Shown one piece after another: positions 1 to 6,110 of a stretch of DNA of 19,820 nucleotides (position 1 is its first letter; every line of letters begins with the position of its first letter). The translations under genes and the position numbers were made by a program. Under the pieces are notes generated by a model. The model was not told the origin of the DNA, did no database searches, and saw only the letters and a program-made list of their open reading frames with translations. This DNA comes from Omnitrophica WOR_2 bacterium RIFCSPLOWO2_12_FULL_46_30 (GTDB taxonomy: Bacteria; Omnitrophota; Gorgyraeia; Gygaellales; UBA12090), in contig MHHA01000033.1 of NCBI GenBank assembly GCA_001805845.1, forward strand, positions 1 to 19,820. The letters run 5' to 3'.

Positions 1-1
1 T

Positions 2-253
2 GATAAAACCTTAAAAGGATTAAAAGACGGTGATAGCGAACTCGGACTCCCAAAGACCGATGACGCCGCTATCAAAGCCCAGTTAGATTTGGCCTCAAGC
101 TTCTGGTCAGTTGCCTATCCGCTTATCCAAAAGATTTCTGACCTGAGTGCCTTTGTTTCCAAAGAAGAAGCGGCTGCTGTGACGGAGCTGCTCAGCACAA
201 TTCTTAAGGAATCGGACAAAGCGGTTAAGATGTATGAGGCGCTGGCAAAATAG
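2..253 (+). CDS. C-terminal fragment of a PilJ-type sensor-domain protein (5' truncated)
   Basis: This frame is open from the window edge to TAG at 251-253 and gives 83 residues of a gene that begins upstream. The stretch FDKTLKGL-like DKTLKGLKDGDSELGLP followed by DDAAIKAQLDLASSFW resembles the type IV pili methyl-accepting chemotaxis transducer N-terminal domain (PilJ/NarX-like helical sensor). In that family a helix with a TL.GL.xG pattern precedes a short Pro-containing loop and an AIxAQL...W helix. The protein ends soon after this domain, so it is not a full chemoreceptor with a signalling tail; it is probably a small periplasmic sensor-domain protein. The family call rests on pattern memory for a partial protein. 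That it is coding is likely from the clean open frame and the good amino-acid composition. Confidence 0.6.
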   Translation, partial: DKTLKGLKDGDSELGLPKTDDAAIKAQLDLASSFWSVAYPLIQKISDLSAFVSKEEAAAVTELLSTILKESDKAVKMYEALAK

Positions 254-280
254 CCGCAAGCGGCTGCGGCGATATTTTAG
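253..280 (+). terminator. Weak candidate terminator after the PilJ-like gene
   Basis: GCCGCA (253-258) and TGCGGC (265-270) form a 6-bp GC-rich stem with a 6-nt loop, followed by GATATTTTAG. The stem begins inside the stop codon, which is a typical place for a terminator, but the T-tract is short and interrupted. It could equally be a short palindrome with no termination role. Confidence 0.3.
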
Positions 281-303
281 TTGATAGCATGAAAATTATA
301 TCA

Positions 304-328
304 GGCCTGCCTGCCCGTCCGGCAGGCC
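304..328 (+). repeat. GGCCTGCC palindrome, relative of the LPAGRQ-type palindrome
   Basis: GGCCTGCC (304-311) pairs perfectly with GGCAGGCC (321-328) around a 9-nt spacer. The CCTGCCTGCC...GGCAGG core is shared with the perfect 20-bp palindrome inside infB (14232-14251) and the apical part of the hairpin upstream of scpA (17401-17420). This suggests one dispersed palindrome family with three members in the window. Confidence 0.5.
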
Positions 329-338
329 ACCTAAATCA

Positions 339-371
339 GATCCTTCCCCCGCAAAGAGCGGGGTCAGGATC
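339..371 (+). repeat. Hairpin with symmetric TC/TC internal loop
   Basis: GATCCT (339-344) pairs with AGGATC (366-371), and CCCCGC (347-352) pairs with GCGGGG (358-363), with loop AAAGA. Between the two stems both strands carry an unpaired TC (345-346 and 364-365). The same TC/TC internal loop recurs in the hairpins upstream of the GH57, proS and scpA genes. No T-tract follows, so it is not an intrinsic terminator. Confidence 0.5.
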
Positions 372-404
372 AAGTAAAATCTGCCGAAAGGCAGATTTTA
401 CTTG
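371..404 (+). repeat. Perfect 15-bp inverted repeat with GAAA loop
   Basis: CAAGTAAAATCTGCC (371-385) and GGCAGATTTTACTTG (390-404) are perfectly complementary around GAAA (386-389), a GNRA-type tetraloop if transcribed. It abuts the preceding hairpin, sharing base 371. Its right arm overlaps the predicted -35 box of the ompA-like operon (402-407). It could be an operator, a repeat-family member or both; the sequence cannot decide. Confidence 0.55.
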
Positions 405-430
405 ACTTAGGAAATTAGTTGTGTTATTCT
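402..430 (+). promoter_or_regulatory. Sigma70-like promoter of the OmpA-lipoprotein operon
   Basis: TTGACT (402-407, five of six consensus bases) is separated by exactly 17 nt from TATTCT (425-430, four of six). The expected start lies near 437, leaving a leader of about 20 nt that contains the strong ribosome-binding site AAAGGAGAGGTG before the ATG at 459. The -35 box sits in the right arm of the 371-404 inverted repeat, so a factor bound there could occlude polymerase. This is a prediction from sequence only. Confidence 0.5.
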
Positions 431-458
431 AAAAATGTTATAAAGGAGAGGTGATAAA

Positions 459-1118
459 ATGATGCAAAAGATGAGTAAAATTGTATTTATAATCTTTGTT
501 TTTATTACAGGTATTACATTAAGCGGCTGTACTATAATTTTTCAGAGGGGACGGCGTTCGGACGTAGAAAAGATTGGCGAACTGAGCAGCCAGCTTGACG
601 AGCTTATGGCAGCGCGTAACCTTCTGGCTGACCGCCTCAAGCAGGAAATTCAGGATAAGCAGGTGCGTTTAGAGATGGCTGAGAAGGGTTTAGTCATAAC
701 CTTTGTAGCGGATATACTTTTTGACTCCGGTAAAGCCAAACTCAAGCCGGAGGCTATGCCTACCCTGGATAAGGTATCTAGGGTTTTAAGCGAGAATTTG
801 TCCGATTTCAAAATCGGTATTGAGGGGCATACTGATAATCAGCCCATAAAATACTCAGGCTGGCCGTCCAATTGGGAATTGTCAACTGCCAGGGCCTTAA
901 GCGTACTGCATTATCTGTCTGACGAAAAGGGAATTACCGGAAGCAGGGTTTCTGCCGTAGGATACGGCGAACATCATCCTGTTGCCTCTAATGATACGAA
1001 GGAGGGAATGCAGTTAAACCGCCGGGTTGAGATTGTGGTATTACCTAAAGTCACAAAGGTTAAGCAGCAAGAGAAAGCTATTACAGAGCCGGCTGCCGCA
1101 GAAAAGTATTTCAAATAA
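459..1118 (+). CDS. OmpA-family peptidoglycan-binding outer-membrane lipoprotein
   Basis: This 219-aa protein starts with a lipoprotein signal peptide: lysines at residues 4 and 7, a hydrophobic core, then lipobox LSGC with lipidated Cys24. Residues 35-76 are a charged helical or coiled-coil linker. Residues 77-195 are an OmpA C-terminal domain with VADILFDSG, GHTDNQP (Asp126), NWELSTARAL (138-147, including Arg145) and NRRVEI. These match the family's diaminopimelate-binding site. The GHTDNxPI..PSNWELSTARA wording is close to MotB-type OmpA domains, but MotB is anchored by a transmembrane helix, whereas this protein has a lipobox and so resembles Pal or a similar lipoprotein. Its likely role is tethering the outer membrane to the wall. 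The start is set by the SD at about 443-452; a second ATG follows immediately at 462. It has its own promoter (402-430) and lies 15 nt before the next gene. Confidence 0.85.
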   Translation: MMQKMSKIVFIIFVFITGITLSGCTIIFQRGRRSDVEKIGELSSQLDELMAARNLLADRLKQEIQDKQVRLEMAEKGLVITFVADILFDSGKAKLKPEAMPTLDKVSRVLSENLSDFKIGIEGHTDNQPIKYSGWPSNWELSTARALSVLHYLSDEKGITGSRVSAVGYGEHHPVASNDTKEGMQLNRRVEIVVLPKVTKVKQQEKAITEPAAAEKYFK

Positions 1119-1133
1119 GTTAAGGAGGTAGCA

Positions 1134-1508
1134 ATGGAAGGTGTAATAAAAAATAGAATCATTGCCATATTGGCTATATTAGGCATCATCTTTTTTCTCT
1201 TATGGTTAGCTGCTTCCTCAACCGCATCTAAGCAAAAAGCCAATGCAGACTCTAAGGCAGCGCTGAGTATGGAATTAGAAGAGAAGAATGTAAAATTGGA
1301 AAAAGAAAAAGCCGGCTTAGCCGAAGAATTAAAGAATGCCCAGGCGCAGTCGGCTGAAGAAAAAACAAGCCACGAAGCTACCAAAAAGACATTATCCCAG
1401 GAGCAGGTGGCTGAACAGGCTCTAAAGGTTGAATTAGAGCGGATAACCCGTCTTAAAGAGGCTTTAGAGAAAGACCTAAAAGAAGCTTTAACCGGCCAGA
1501 AGAAATAA
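1134..1508 (+). CDS. Small membrane-anchored coiled-coil protein
   Basis: This 124-aa protein is of no family I can name. A perfect SD, AAGGAGGT (1122-1129), fixes the start. Residues 9-27 form one transmembrane helix (IIAILAILGIIFFLLWLAA). Residues 30-120 are almost entirely Glu/Lys/Ala/Leu with heptad-like spacing, so they should form one long coiled coil, probably in the periplasm if the N-terminus is inside. Co-transcription with the OmpA-type lipoprotein suggests an envelope-spanning partner, for example a spacer or tether between inner membrane and wall. That role is inference. The gene ends 43 nt before a strong terminator. Confidence 0.75.
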   Translation: MEGVIKNRIIAILAILGIIFFLLWLAASSTASKQKANADSKAALSMELEEKNVKLEKEKAGLAEELKNAQAQSAEEKTSHEATKKTLSQEQVAEQALKVELERITRLKEALEKDLKEALTGQKK

Positions 1509-1550
1509 GCGAGTCTTCCGACAATCGCCGGGGGCATTTAAGGAGGTGTA

Positions 1551-1585
1551 AATGGAGGATAGAAGCAATTATCCTCCATTTTTTT
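1551..1585 (+). terminator. Intrinsic terminator after the OmpA operon
   Basis: AATGGAGGAT (1551-1560) pairs perfectly with ATCCTCCATT (1571-1580) around a 10-nt loop. A run of seven T (1579-1585) overlaps the base of the 3' arm. This is the only textbook rho-independent terminator I see in the window. It separates the envelope operon from the DUF4912 gene. An SD-like AAGGAGGTG lies just upstream and its stem contains an ATG, which is discussed as a possible leader ORF. Confidence 0.7.
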
Positions 1586-1605
1586 ACTCATTAGAGGAGA
1601 AGTAA
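1552..1605 (+). other. Possible 17-codon leader ORF overlapping the terminator
   Basis: A consensus SD (AAGGAGGTG, about 1540-1548) lies 3-4 nt before ATG 1552. The frame encodes MEDRSNYPPFFYSLEEK and stops at TAA 1603-1605, three bases before the DUF4912 start codon. Its 5' half is the terminator stem. A ribosome translating it would melt the hairpin, as in attenuators. The SD match may be accidental, because both arms of the terminator are GGAGG/CCTCC-rich. Confidence 0.2.
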
Positions 1606-1608
1606 GAA

Positions 1609-2805
1609 ATGGCCAGGATAAACAAGAGAACAAAAAAAGCAAGCCACCCCGCCGTTCCGCCAAAAGCGGAATCCGCCGTAGGCGTGATAGGCGGGGCAAT
1701 AGCCAAAGCCGCAAGACATAAGCTAAAAGCCCCCTCTGATAAGCCAGAGGGCAATGGTGCGGCTTCCCATAGCCGCAGCCATAAGCCAGAGGGCAATGGT
1801 GCGGCTTCCCATAGCCGCAGCCATAAGACGCGCAGGGTCCTGCGGAAAGCGGTAGTTAAGAAGAAGCCGGCAGCGAAAACTTTCGCAAGCCACCCCGCCG
1901 TTCCGCCAAAAGCGGAATCCGCCGTAGGCGTGATAGGCGGGGCGATAGCCAAAGCCACCGGGGAACCAGGAAAGCCGGAAGCCGCGGCTGCCAGAGAGAT
2001 GCCTGTTTCCCGTATAGAAAAGGCGGAACTGCCGAGCGAATATGGCAAAGATATGATTGTTTTACAGGTGCGCGACCCCTGGTGGCTGCATGCATATTGG
2101 GAAGTGCGCGCAGGGACGCTCAAGAGGCTTAAGGATGAGTTCCTTGCTTTATTTGATACCGCCAGGAAGGCATTGCGGGTATATGATGTAAGCTTTATTG
2201 ATTTTAACGGCTCAAATGCCCATCGCTATTTTGATATTGAATTAACCCGCGATTGTCTCAACTGGTACATTGATACCGGCGCCACCGGCAGGTCATGGTG
2301 TGTGGATTTGGGGCTAAAGCTTTCCGACGGCAGGTTCATTACTATCGCGCGCTCTAATACGGTAACTACCCCTTTAGACGGCCCTTCCTGGATTACCGAC
2401 GAAGAATGGATGGTTCCCGATGAGCTTTTTACTAAGCTCTATGCGACTGCGGTTGGCCTGGGAGGTTCTCCGGTTAAAATAAAAAAGCCCTGGTTAGAAT
2501 TACAAAAGAGGCGGTTTGCCTCCGGCGGGATTTCTTCTCTCGGAATAAGCCCGGTCAGGAAGAATGAAGAACTCAAGCGAAAATTTTGGTTAAGCGTCAA
2601 TACGGAGTTAATTGTCCACGGAGCGGCTGAGCCCGATACAAAAGTGACAGTCGCGGGTTCGCCGATAAGCTTAAGAAGCGACGGAACATTTTCTTTGCGT
2701 TTTGCCCTGCCTGATGGCAAACAGGTTATCCCGGTGCATGCCAAATCCTCTGACGGCATTGATGAAAGAACCGTCACGCCCGTAGTAACCAAGGAAACCA
2801 AATAA
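1609..2805 (+). CDS. DUF4912 domain protein with repeat-expanded N-terminus
   Basis: This 398-aa protein is preceded by SD AGAGGAGA (1592-1599). Residues 1-130 are basic, Ala/Pro/Lys-rich and probably disordered. They contain a 23-24-residue block (SHPAVPPKAESAVGV...) twice and a 14-residue unit (KPEGNGAASHSRSH) twice in tandem. From about residue 140 the DUF4912 domain begins: LPSEYGKDMIVLQVRDPWWLHAYWEV (RDPWW around residue 155), continuing to about 270 with WCVDLG and SNTVTTPLDGPS. The tail (about 325-398) looks like a beta-sandwich (VNTELIVHGAAEPDTKVTV...SDGTFSLRF) similar to carbohydrate-binding or glucodextranase-type C-domains. The molecular function is unknown. The gene directly precedes a GH57 branching enzyme gene, a pairing I associate with alpha-glucan metabolism, so a glucan-related accessory role is likely but inferred. 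Confidence 0.85.
   Translation: MARINKRTKKASHPAVPPKAESAVGVIGGAIAKAARHKLKAPSDKPEGNGAASHSRSHKPEGNGAASHSRSHKTRRVLRKAVVKKKPAAKTFASHPAVPPKAESAVGVIGGAIAKATGEPGKPEAAAAREMPVSRIEKAELPSEYGKDMIVLQVRDPWWLHAYWEVRAGTLKRLKDEFLALFDTARKALRVYDVSFIDFNGSNAHRYFDIELTRDCLNWYIDTGATGRSWCVDLGLKLSDGRFITIARSNTVTTPLDGPSWITDEEWMVPDELFTKLYATAVGLGGSPVKIKKPWLELQKRRFASGGISSLGISPVRKNEELKRKFWLSVNTELIVHGAAEPDTKVTVAGSPISLRSDGTFSLRFALPDGKQVIPVHAKSSDGIDERTVTPVVTKETK
1639..1710 (+). repeat. 72-bp palindromic coding repeat, copy A
   Basis: This block recurs at 1885-1956 with 71 of 72 bases identical and an offset of 246 bp (82 codons, same frame). It is itself palindromic: CCCCGCC (1647-1653) pairs with GGCGGGG (1690-1696), and inside it TTCCGC (1655-1660) pairs with GCGGAA (1666-1671). 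The CCCCGCC/GGCGGGG core is also the core of intergenic hairpins at 2815-2831 and 10771-10787. Confidence 0.85.
1740..1824 (+). repeat. Tandem duplication of a 42-bp unit
   Basis: Two identical 42-bp copies (1740-1781 and 1782-1823) encode KPEGNGAASHSRSH twice. Each copy contains the hairpin TGCGGCT-TCCCAT-AGCCGCA (1758-1777 in the first). A further short stem, CCCTCTG (1732-1738) with CAGAGGG (1745-1751), spans the left boundary. Perfect identity implies a recent duplication. Confidence 0.85.
1885..1956 (+). repeat. 72-bp palindromic coding repeat, copy B
   Basis: This is the second copy of the 1639-1710 block, differing at one base (G for A in the GGCRATAGCC segment). It is in the same reading frame and again encodes SHPAVPPKAESAVGVIGGAI. 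Near identity indicates recent copying within the gene's disordered region. Confidence 0.85.
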
Positions 2806-2809
2806 GTGA

Positions 2810-2838
2810 GGACACCCCGCCTTTGGCGGGGTCTGTCC
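2810..2838 (+). repeat. CCCCGCC/GGCGGGG hairpin module
   Basis: CCCCGCC (2815-2821) pairs with GGCGGGG (2825-2831) with loop TTT. It is flanked by GGACA (2810-2814) and TGTCC (2834-2838), which also pair, leaving TC (2832-2833) bulged on the right. In the otherwise matching region upstream of proS (10696-10715) this module is absent, as if inserted here or lost there. It lies just after the DUF4912 stop codon and has no T-tract. Confidence 0.6.
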
Positions 2839-2845
2839 GAACTTA

Positions 2846-2888
2846 CCCCTTGATTTTGTGCAAAAAACGCACAAAATCAAAACAGGGG
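2846..2888 (+). repeat. TTGATTTTGTGC hairpin, copy 1
   Basis: TTGATTTTGTGC (2850-2861) pairs perfectly with GCACAAAATCAA (2869-2880) around a 7-nt A-rich loop, with CCCC (2846-2849) and GGGG (2885-2888) outside. The same 12-bp stem and flanks recur upstream of proS (10712-10758). Confidence 0.7.
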
Positions 2889-2890
2889 GG

Positions 2891-2967
2891 TTCAATTCGC
2901 CCCTGCTGTTTCGTTTTGTTTCGCTTCGCTGTAACAAAACGAAACAAAACGGCAGGGGCTCATTTAA
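2891..2967 (+). repeat. Composite palindromic element at the GH57 gene start
   Basis: GCCCCTGC (2899-2906) pairs with GCAGGGGC (2952-2959). Inside this, GTTTCGTTTTGTT (2908-2920) pairs with its complement at about 2933-2945. Outside it, TTCAAT and ATTTAA pair at five of six positions, with the unpaired TC/TC (2897-2898, 2960-2961) between. The right arm AGGGG (2954-2958) lies 8 nt before the ATG at 2967 and is the only SD-like sequence, so the ribosome-binding site is embedded in the hairpin. It shares feet with the elements before proS, infB and scpA. Confidence 0.7.
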
Positions 2968-4550
2968 TGTTTAAAGGATATCTCTGTTTAGTTTTGCATA
3001 CGCATCTGCCGTACGTGCGCCATCCCGAACACGATGATTTCCTGGAAGAGGATTGGCTGTATGAGGCAATCACTGAAACCTATGTTCCTTTGATTGACGT
3101 CTTTGAAAGATTAGTAAGAGATGGGGTAGACTTCAGGTTGACGCTCTCTCTGACGCCAACCCTGATTTCTATGCTTGGCGATAGCCTGCTTCAGGAGCGC
3201 TATCTTAGGCATCTTGACAAATTAATTGAGCTGGCTCATAAGGAGATTGAACGCACTCGTTTTGAAGCAGAATTTAACCATCTTGCGCATCTCTATCTTC
3301 AACGTTTCGAGCTCTGCCGCGATGTCTTTAACCGCTATCAGCGCAATCTTATTTTCGCCTTCAAAAAATTCCAGGATATAGGAAAGCTTGAGCTGATTAC
3401 CAGCGCAGCCACCCATAGCTATTTTCCCCTGATGGAGGTTACCAAATCATCTATCCGGGCTCAGGTTAAGACAGCAGTTACCCACTACGAGAGAGCTTTC
3501 AGCCGTCCGCCGCGGGGTATCTGGCTCCCGGAATGCGGGTATAATCCAGGCGATGATTTATTTTTAAAAGAGGCGGGAATAAAATACTTCTTTAGCGACG
3601 CCCATGGCCTCTTGCATGGTTGTCCGAGGCCAAAGTACGGCGTATTTGCTCCGGTTTATTGTAAAGGGAGCGGGGTTGCCTGTTTTGGCAGGGACCTTGA
3701 GTCGTCAAAGCAGGTCTGGTCTTCAATAGAAGGTTATCCCGGCGATTATAATTACCGGGAGTTTTACCGCGATATCGGCTTTGACCTTGACTATGATTAC
3801 ATTAAGCCGTATATCTCATCAGACGGCACGCGGGTTAATACCGGCATCAAATATTACCGGATCACCGGCAGCGGCAATGATAAAAAGCCCTACCATCCCG
3901 AATGGGCAAGGGATAAAGCCGCAGAGCATGCCGCTAATTTTATCTTTAACCGCCACAGCCAGATTGAATATCTTTATGAGATTTTACAACAGAAGAAACC
4001 AATCATCGTCTCGCCTTACGATACCGAACTCTTCGGCCACTGGTGGTTTGAGGGCCCGCTCTGGCTTGAATTTTTAATCCGCAAATTGTATTTTGACCAG
4101 GACATTATCCGTATGGTAACCGCGATAGAATATTTAGAAGAAAACCCGCGCAACCAGGTGATTACACCCTCAATGTCCAGCTGGGGTTATAAGGGTTATT
4201 CCGAGGTCTGGCTGCAGGGCGCAAATGATTGGCTCTACCGCCACCTGCATGAGGCAAGCTGGAGAATGAATGAGCTGGTTAAGAGCTATCCAGAGACAAA
4301 TGGAACGGTGCGCAGGGCGCTTAACCAGGCCTTGAGAGAATTATTTTTGGCGCAATCTTCGGATTGGGCCTTTATCCTGGCTACCGGAACGCATACGAGT
4401 TATGCGCTGAAGCGGATAAAAGAACATATCTTGAGATTTACCAGATTATACGAAGATATTAAGGCAAGCAGGATAGATGAATCCTGGCTGAAGGATATAG
4501 AATACAAAGATAATATTTTTCCGGAGATAGATTATCGGGTGCATCAATAA
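2967..4550 (+). CDS. GH57 (DUF1957) 1,4-alpha-glucan branching enzyme
   Basis: This 527-aa protein is the usual length for the GH57 branching-enzyme group. It begins MFKGYLCLVLHTHLPYVRHP; HTHLPY (from His11) is GH57 motif 1. GIWLPECGYNPG carries the expected catalytic nucleophile, Glu189. PYDTELFGHWWFEGPLW carries the acid/base, Asp352. A C-terminal helical DUF1957-type region follows (SSWGYKGYSEVWLQGANDWLYRHLHEAS and NQALRELFLAQSSDWAF). The family cuts alpha-1,4-glucans and rejoins the piece as an alpha-1,6 branch in the cytoplasm, in glycogen synthesis. The frame is open upstream to 2823, but that extension only reads through hairpin repeats, so ATG 2967 is the start. It follows the DUF4912 gene and lies 7 nt before uppS. 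The family call is firm; branching rather than amylase activity is an inference from the DUF1957 type. Confidence 0.92.
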   Translation: MFKGYLCLVLHTHLPYVRHPEHDDFLEEDWLYEAITETYVPLIDVFERLVRDGVDFRLTLSLTPTLISMLGDSLLQERYLRHLDKLIELAHKEIERTRFEAEFNHLAHLYLQRFELCRDVFNRYQRNLIFAFKKFQDIGKLELITSAATHSYFPLMEVTKSSIRAQVKTAVTHYERAFSRPPRGIWLPECGYNPGDDLFLKEAGIKYFFSDAHGLLHGCPRPKYGVFAPVYCKGSGVACFGRDLESSKQVWSSIEGYPGDYNYREFYRDIGFDLDYDYIKPYISSDGTRVNTGIKYYRITGSGNDKKPYHPEWARDKAAEHAANFIFNRHSQIEYLYEILQQKKPIIVSPYDTELFGHWWFEGPLWLEFLIRKLYFDQDIIRMVTAIEYLEENPRNQVITPSMSSWGYKGYSEVWLQGANDWLYRHLHEASWRMNELVKSYPETNGTVRRALNQALRELFLAQSSDWAFILATGTHTSYALKRIKEHILRFTRLYEDIKASRIDESWLKDIEYKDNIFPEIDYRVHQ

Positions 4551-4557
4551 AATTGAT

Positions 4558-5313
4558 ATGTTAAATAAGGATAATATCCCGCAGCACGTGGCAATCATTA
4601 TGGATGGAAATGGCCGCTGGGCAAGAGAAAAGGGCCTGCCGCGCTCCGAGGGCCATCGCCGGGGCATCCAGCGGGTTGAAGAAATAGTTGAGGCTGCCGG
4701 CGAAATAGGAATCAAGTATTTAACCCTTTTTGCCTTTTCAGCAGAGAATTGGATTCGGCCGAAATCAGAAGTCGCTATGCTTATGCGCGCATTGGATAAT
4801 TTTTTAAGCCATAATACTGAGCGTTTGAGGAAAAATAATATGCGCCTGACGGTAATCGGGCGCAGGCAGCCGCTTCCCGATTACCTCTGGGAGAGATTGC
4901 TTAAGTCGCAGGCTGCGACAAAGGATTGCAATGGTTTAACCGTTGTCTTAGCTTTTAATTACGGGGGAAGAGCAGAAATAATAGACGCGGTTAGAAAACT
5001 GGCTATGGCAGTCCTGGATAAGAAAATAAACCCCGATGATATAAGTGAAGAAAATTTCGAGCGTTTTCTTTATACCGCGGGGATTCCCGATCCGGACCTT
5101 TTAATCCGCACCAGCGGCGAACTGCGCATCAGCAATTTCTTGCTCTGGCAGCTTTCCTATGCGGAGTTGTATTTTCCGATCCTCTGCTGGCCGGATTTTA
5201 AAAGAGGAGATTTAGAAGAAGCAATTGCTGTCTACCGGGGGAGAGTCAGGAGATTCGGGGGAGTACGCCCAAGCCAAGTGGGAGGGTCTAGTGTTCAGGC
5301 AGAGATTCTTTAG
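4558..5313 (+). CDS. uppS: Undecaprenyl diphosphate synthase (cis-prenyltransferase)
   Basis: This 251-aa protein is the normal family length. It condenses eight isopentenyl diphosphates onto farnesyl diphosphate to make the C55 carrier lipid precursor for peptidoglycan and glycans. It shows all family signatures: HVAIIMDGNGRWA with Asp16, the Mg-binding catalytic residue; GHRRG; LTLFAFSAENWxRPxxEV; NYGGRAEI; and PDPDLLIRTSGELRISNFLLWQLSYAELYF near residues 180-210. The ATG at 4558 has no obvious SD. It lies 7 nt after the GH57 stop, so reinitiation from the upstream gene is plausible. The 3' end overlaps cdsA by 23 nt. This is the first gene of the conserved uppS-cdsA-dxr-rseP run; the usual upstream pyrH-frr genes are replaced here by the GH57 gene. 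Confidence 0.95.
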   Translation: MLNKDNIPQHVAIIMDGNGRWAREKGLPRSEGHRRGIQRVEEIVEAAGEIGIKYLTLFAFSAENWIRPKSEVAMLMRALDNFLSHNTERLRKNNMRLTVIGRRQPLPDYLWERLLKSQAATKDCNGLTVVLAFNYGGRAEIIDAVRKLAMAVLDKKINPDDISEENFERFLYTAGIPDPDLLIRTSGELRISNFLLWQLSYAELYFPILCWPDFKRGDLEEAIAVYRGRVRRFGGVRPSQVGGSSVQAEIL

Positions 5314-6085
5314 CGCCGTTATCTGGTTTTTCATCATTGTTTTAGCCATCAGGTACGAGCTTATTTTTGCTCTTTGCCTTATGGCTTTGATTATTGGAGG
5401 GTGTTTTGAGTTCTTCAGCCTTATTGAGAAAAAGGGAATCCATATTTACAAGTATTTTGGGATGTGTATCGGCATCGTAATTCCTTTATCGGTTCTTTTC
5501 CGATTTGAATTAACCAAGGGCTGGGAGCTTCTCTTTATTGTTCTGGCGCTGCTTGCGCTTTTTGTTCTCCAGCTTAAGAGGCAGGATAATTCTCAGGCAA
5601 TCATTGGAATATCCACCACCCTTTTTGGCATCATTTATGTATCCTGGTTCTTTAGTTTTTTAATTAAGATAAAATATCTTTCCGGGGGCCAGGGGTATCT
5701 GGCGGCAGTAATCCTGATGACGAAGTCATCGGACATAGGAGCGTATTTGATCGGCAGCCGTTTTGGCAGGCACAGGCTCATTCCCAGGATAAGCCCAAAA
5801 AAGACTATTGAGGGCTCTATCGGAGGTTTGCTCTTTGGCATACTCGCCGCCTTATTGAGCAGGCCGTTTTTGGGATTTTCTTACGGGCACCTGTGCCTTT
5901 TGGGTTTAGGCATTGGCCTGTTAGCTGAATTAGGAGATCTATCCGAGTCCTTAATTAAGCGGGATTGCCAGGTAAAGGATTCGGGATTTCTCTTCCCCGG
6001 CTTAGGCGGGGTATTGGATTTAATTGATAGTCTACTATTTACCGCGCCGGTATTTTATTTTTATATGAGCAGTATCATAAAATAG
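5291..6085 (+). CDS. cdsA: Phosphatidate cytidylyltransferase (CDP-diacylglycerol synthase)
   Basis: This polytopic inner-membrane enzyme makes CDP-diacylglycerol from phosphatidate and CTP for phospholipid synthesis. I chose GTG 5291, which gives MFRQRFFSAVIW (264 aa), because GGAGG (5281-5285) lies 5 nt upstream and the protein then starts like the family. A longer in-frame ATG at 5225 would add a polar segment that only reads through the end of uppS. Many hydrophobic segments follow. The GSRFGRHRLIPRISPKKTIEGSIGG segment and the C-terminal signature SLIKRDCQVKDSGFLFPGLGGVLDLIDS are present. In that signature the usual HGGxxDRxD reads LGGVLDLID, so the His and Arg of the textbook motif are both Leu. 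The Lys, Asp and Gly positions are kept. The gene overlaps uppS by 23 nt. Confidence 0.93.
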   Translation: MFRQRFFSAVIWFFIIVLAIRYELIFALCLMALIIGGCFEFFSLIEKKGIHIYKYFGMCIGIVIPLSVLFRFELTKGWELLFIVLALLALFVLQLKRQDNSQAIIGISTTLFGIIYVSWFFSFLIKIKYLSGGQGYLAAVILMTKSSDIGAYLIGSRFGRHRLIPRISPKKTIEGSIGGLLFGILAALLSRPFLGFSYGHLCLLGLGIGLLAELGDLSESLIKRDCQVKDSGFLFPGLGGVLDLIDSLLFTAPVFYFYMSSIIK

Positions 6086-6110
6086 TTTCTCCAGATTTAA
6101 GTGAGGGCGA

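Noticed and set aside
974..1537. Long minus-strand frame opposite the OmpA operon
   Set aside because: Its composition is Ser/Phe/Ala-rich as expected of a shadow of Glu/Lys-rich coding DNA; it has no recognisable domain and lies opposite two well-supported genes. The same applies to minus-strand frames over nusA and infB.
1639..1956. Repeats as a CRISPR array
   Set aside because: They are only two copies each, in frame in a coding region, with no unique spacers of regular length and no cas genes.
2823..2966. A 48-codon N-terminal extension of the GH57 enzyme
   Set aside because: It only reads through hairpin repeats, and the protein from 2967 begins exactly like the family (HTHLPY at residue 11).
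2810..2967. Intergenic hairpins as intrinsic terminators
   Set aside because: None is followed by a T-tract, and they sit within apparent operons directly before start codons.
5225..5290. A longer cdsA start at ATG 5225
   Set aside because: It would add a polar segment overlapping uppS; GTG 5291 has GGAGG at good spacing and gives the normal membrane start.
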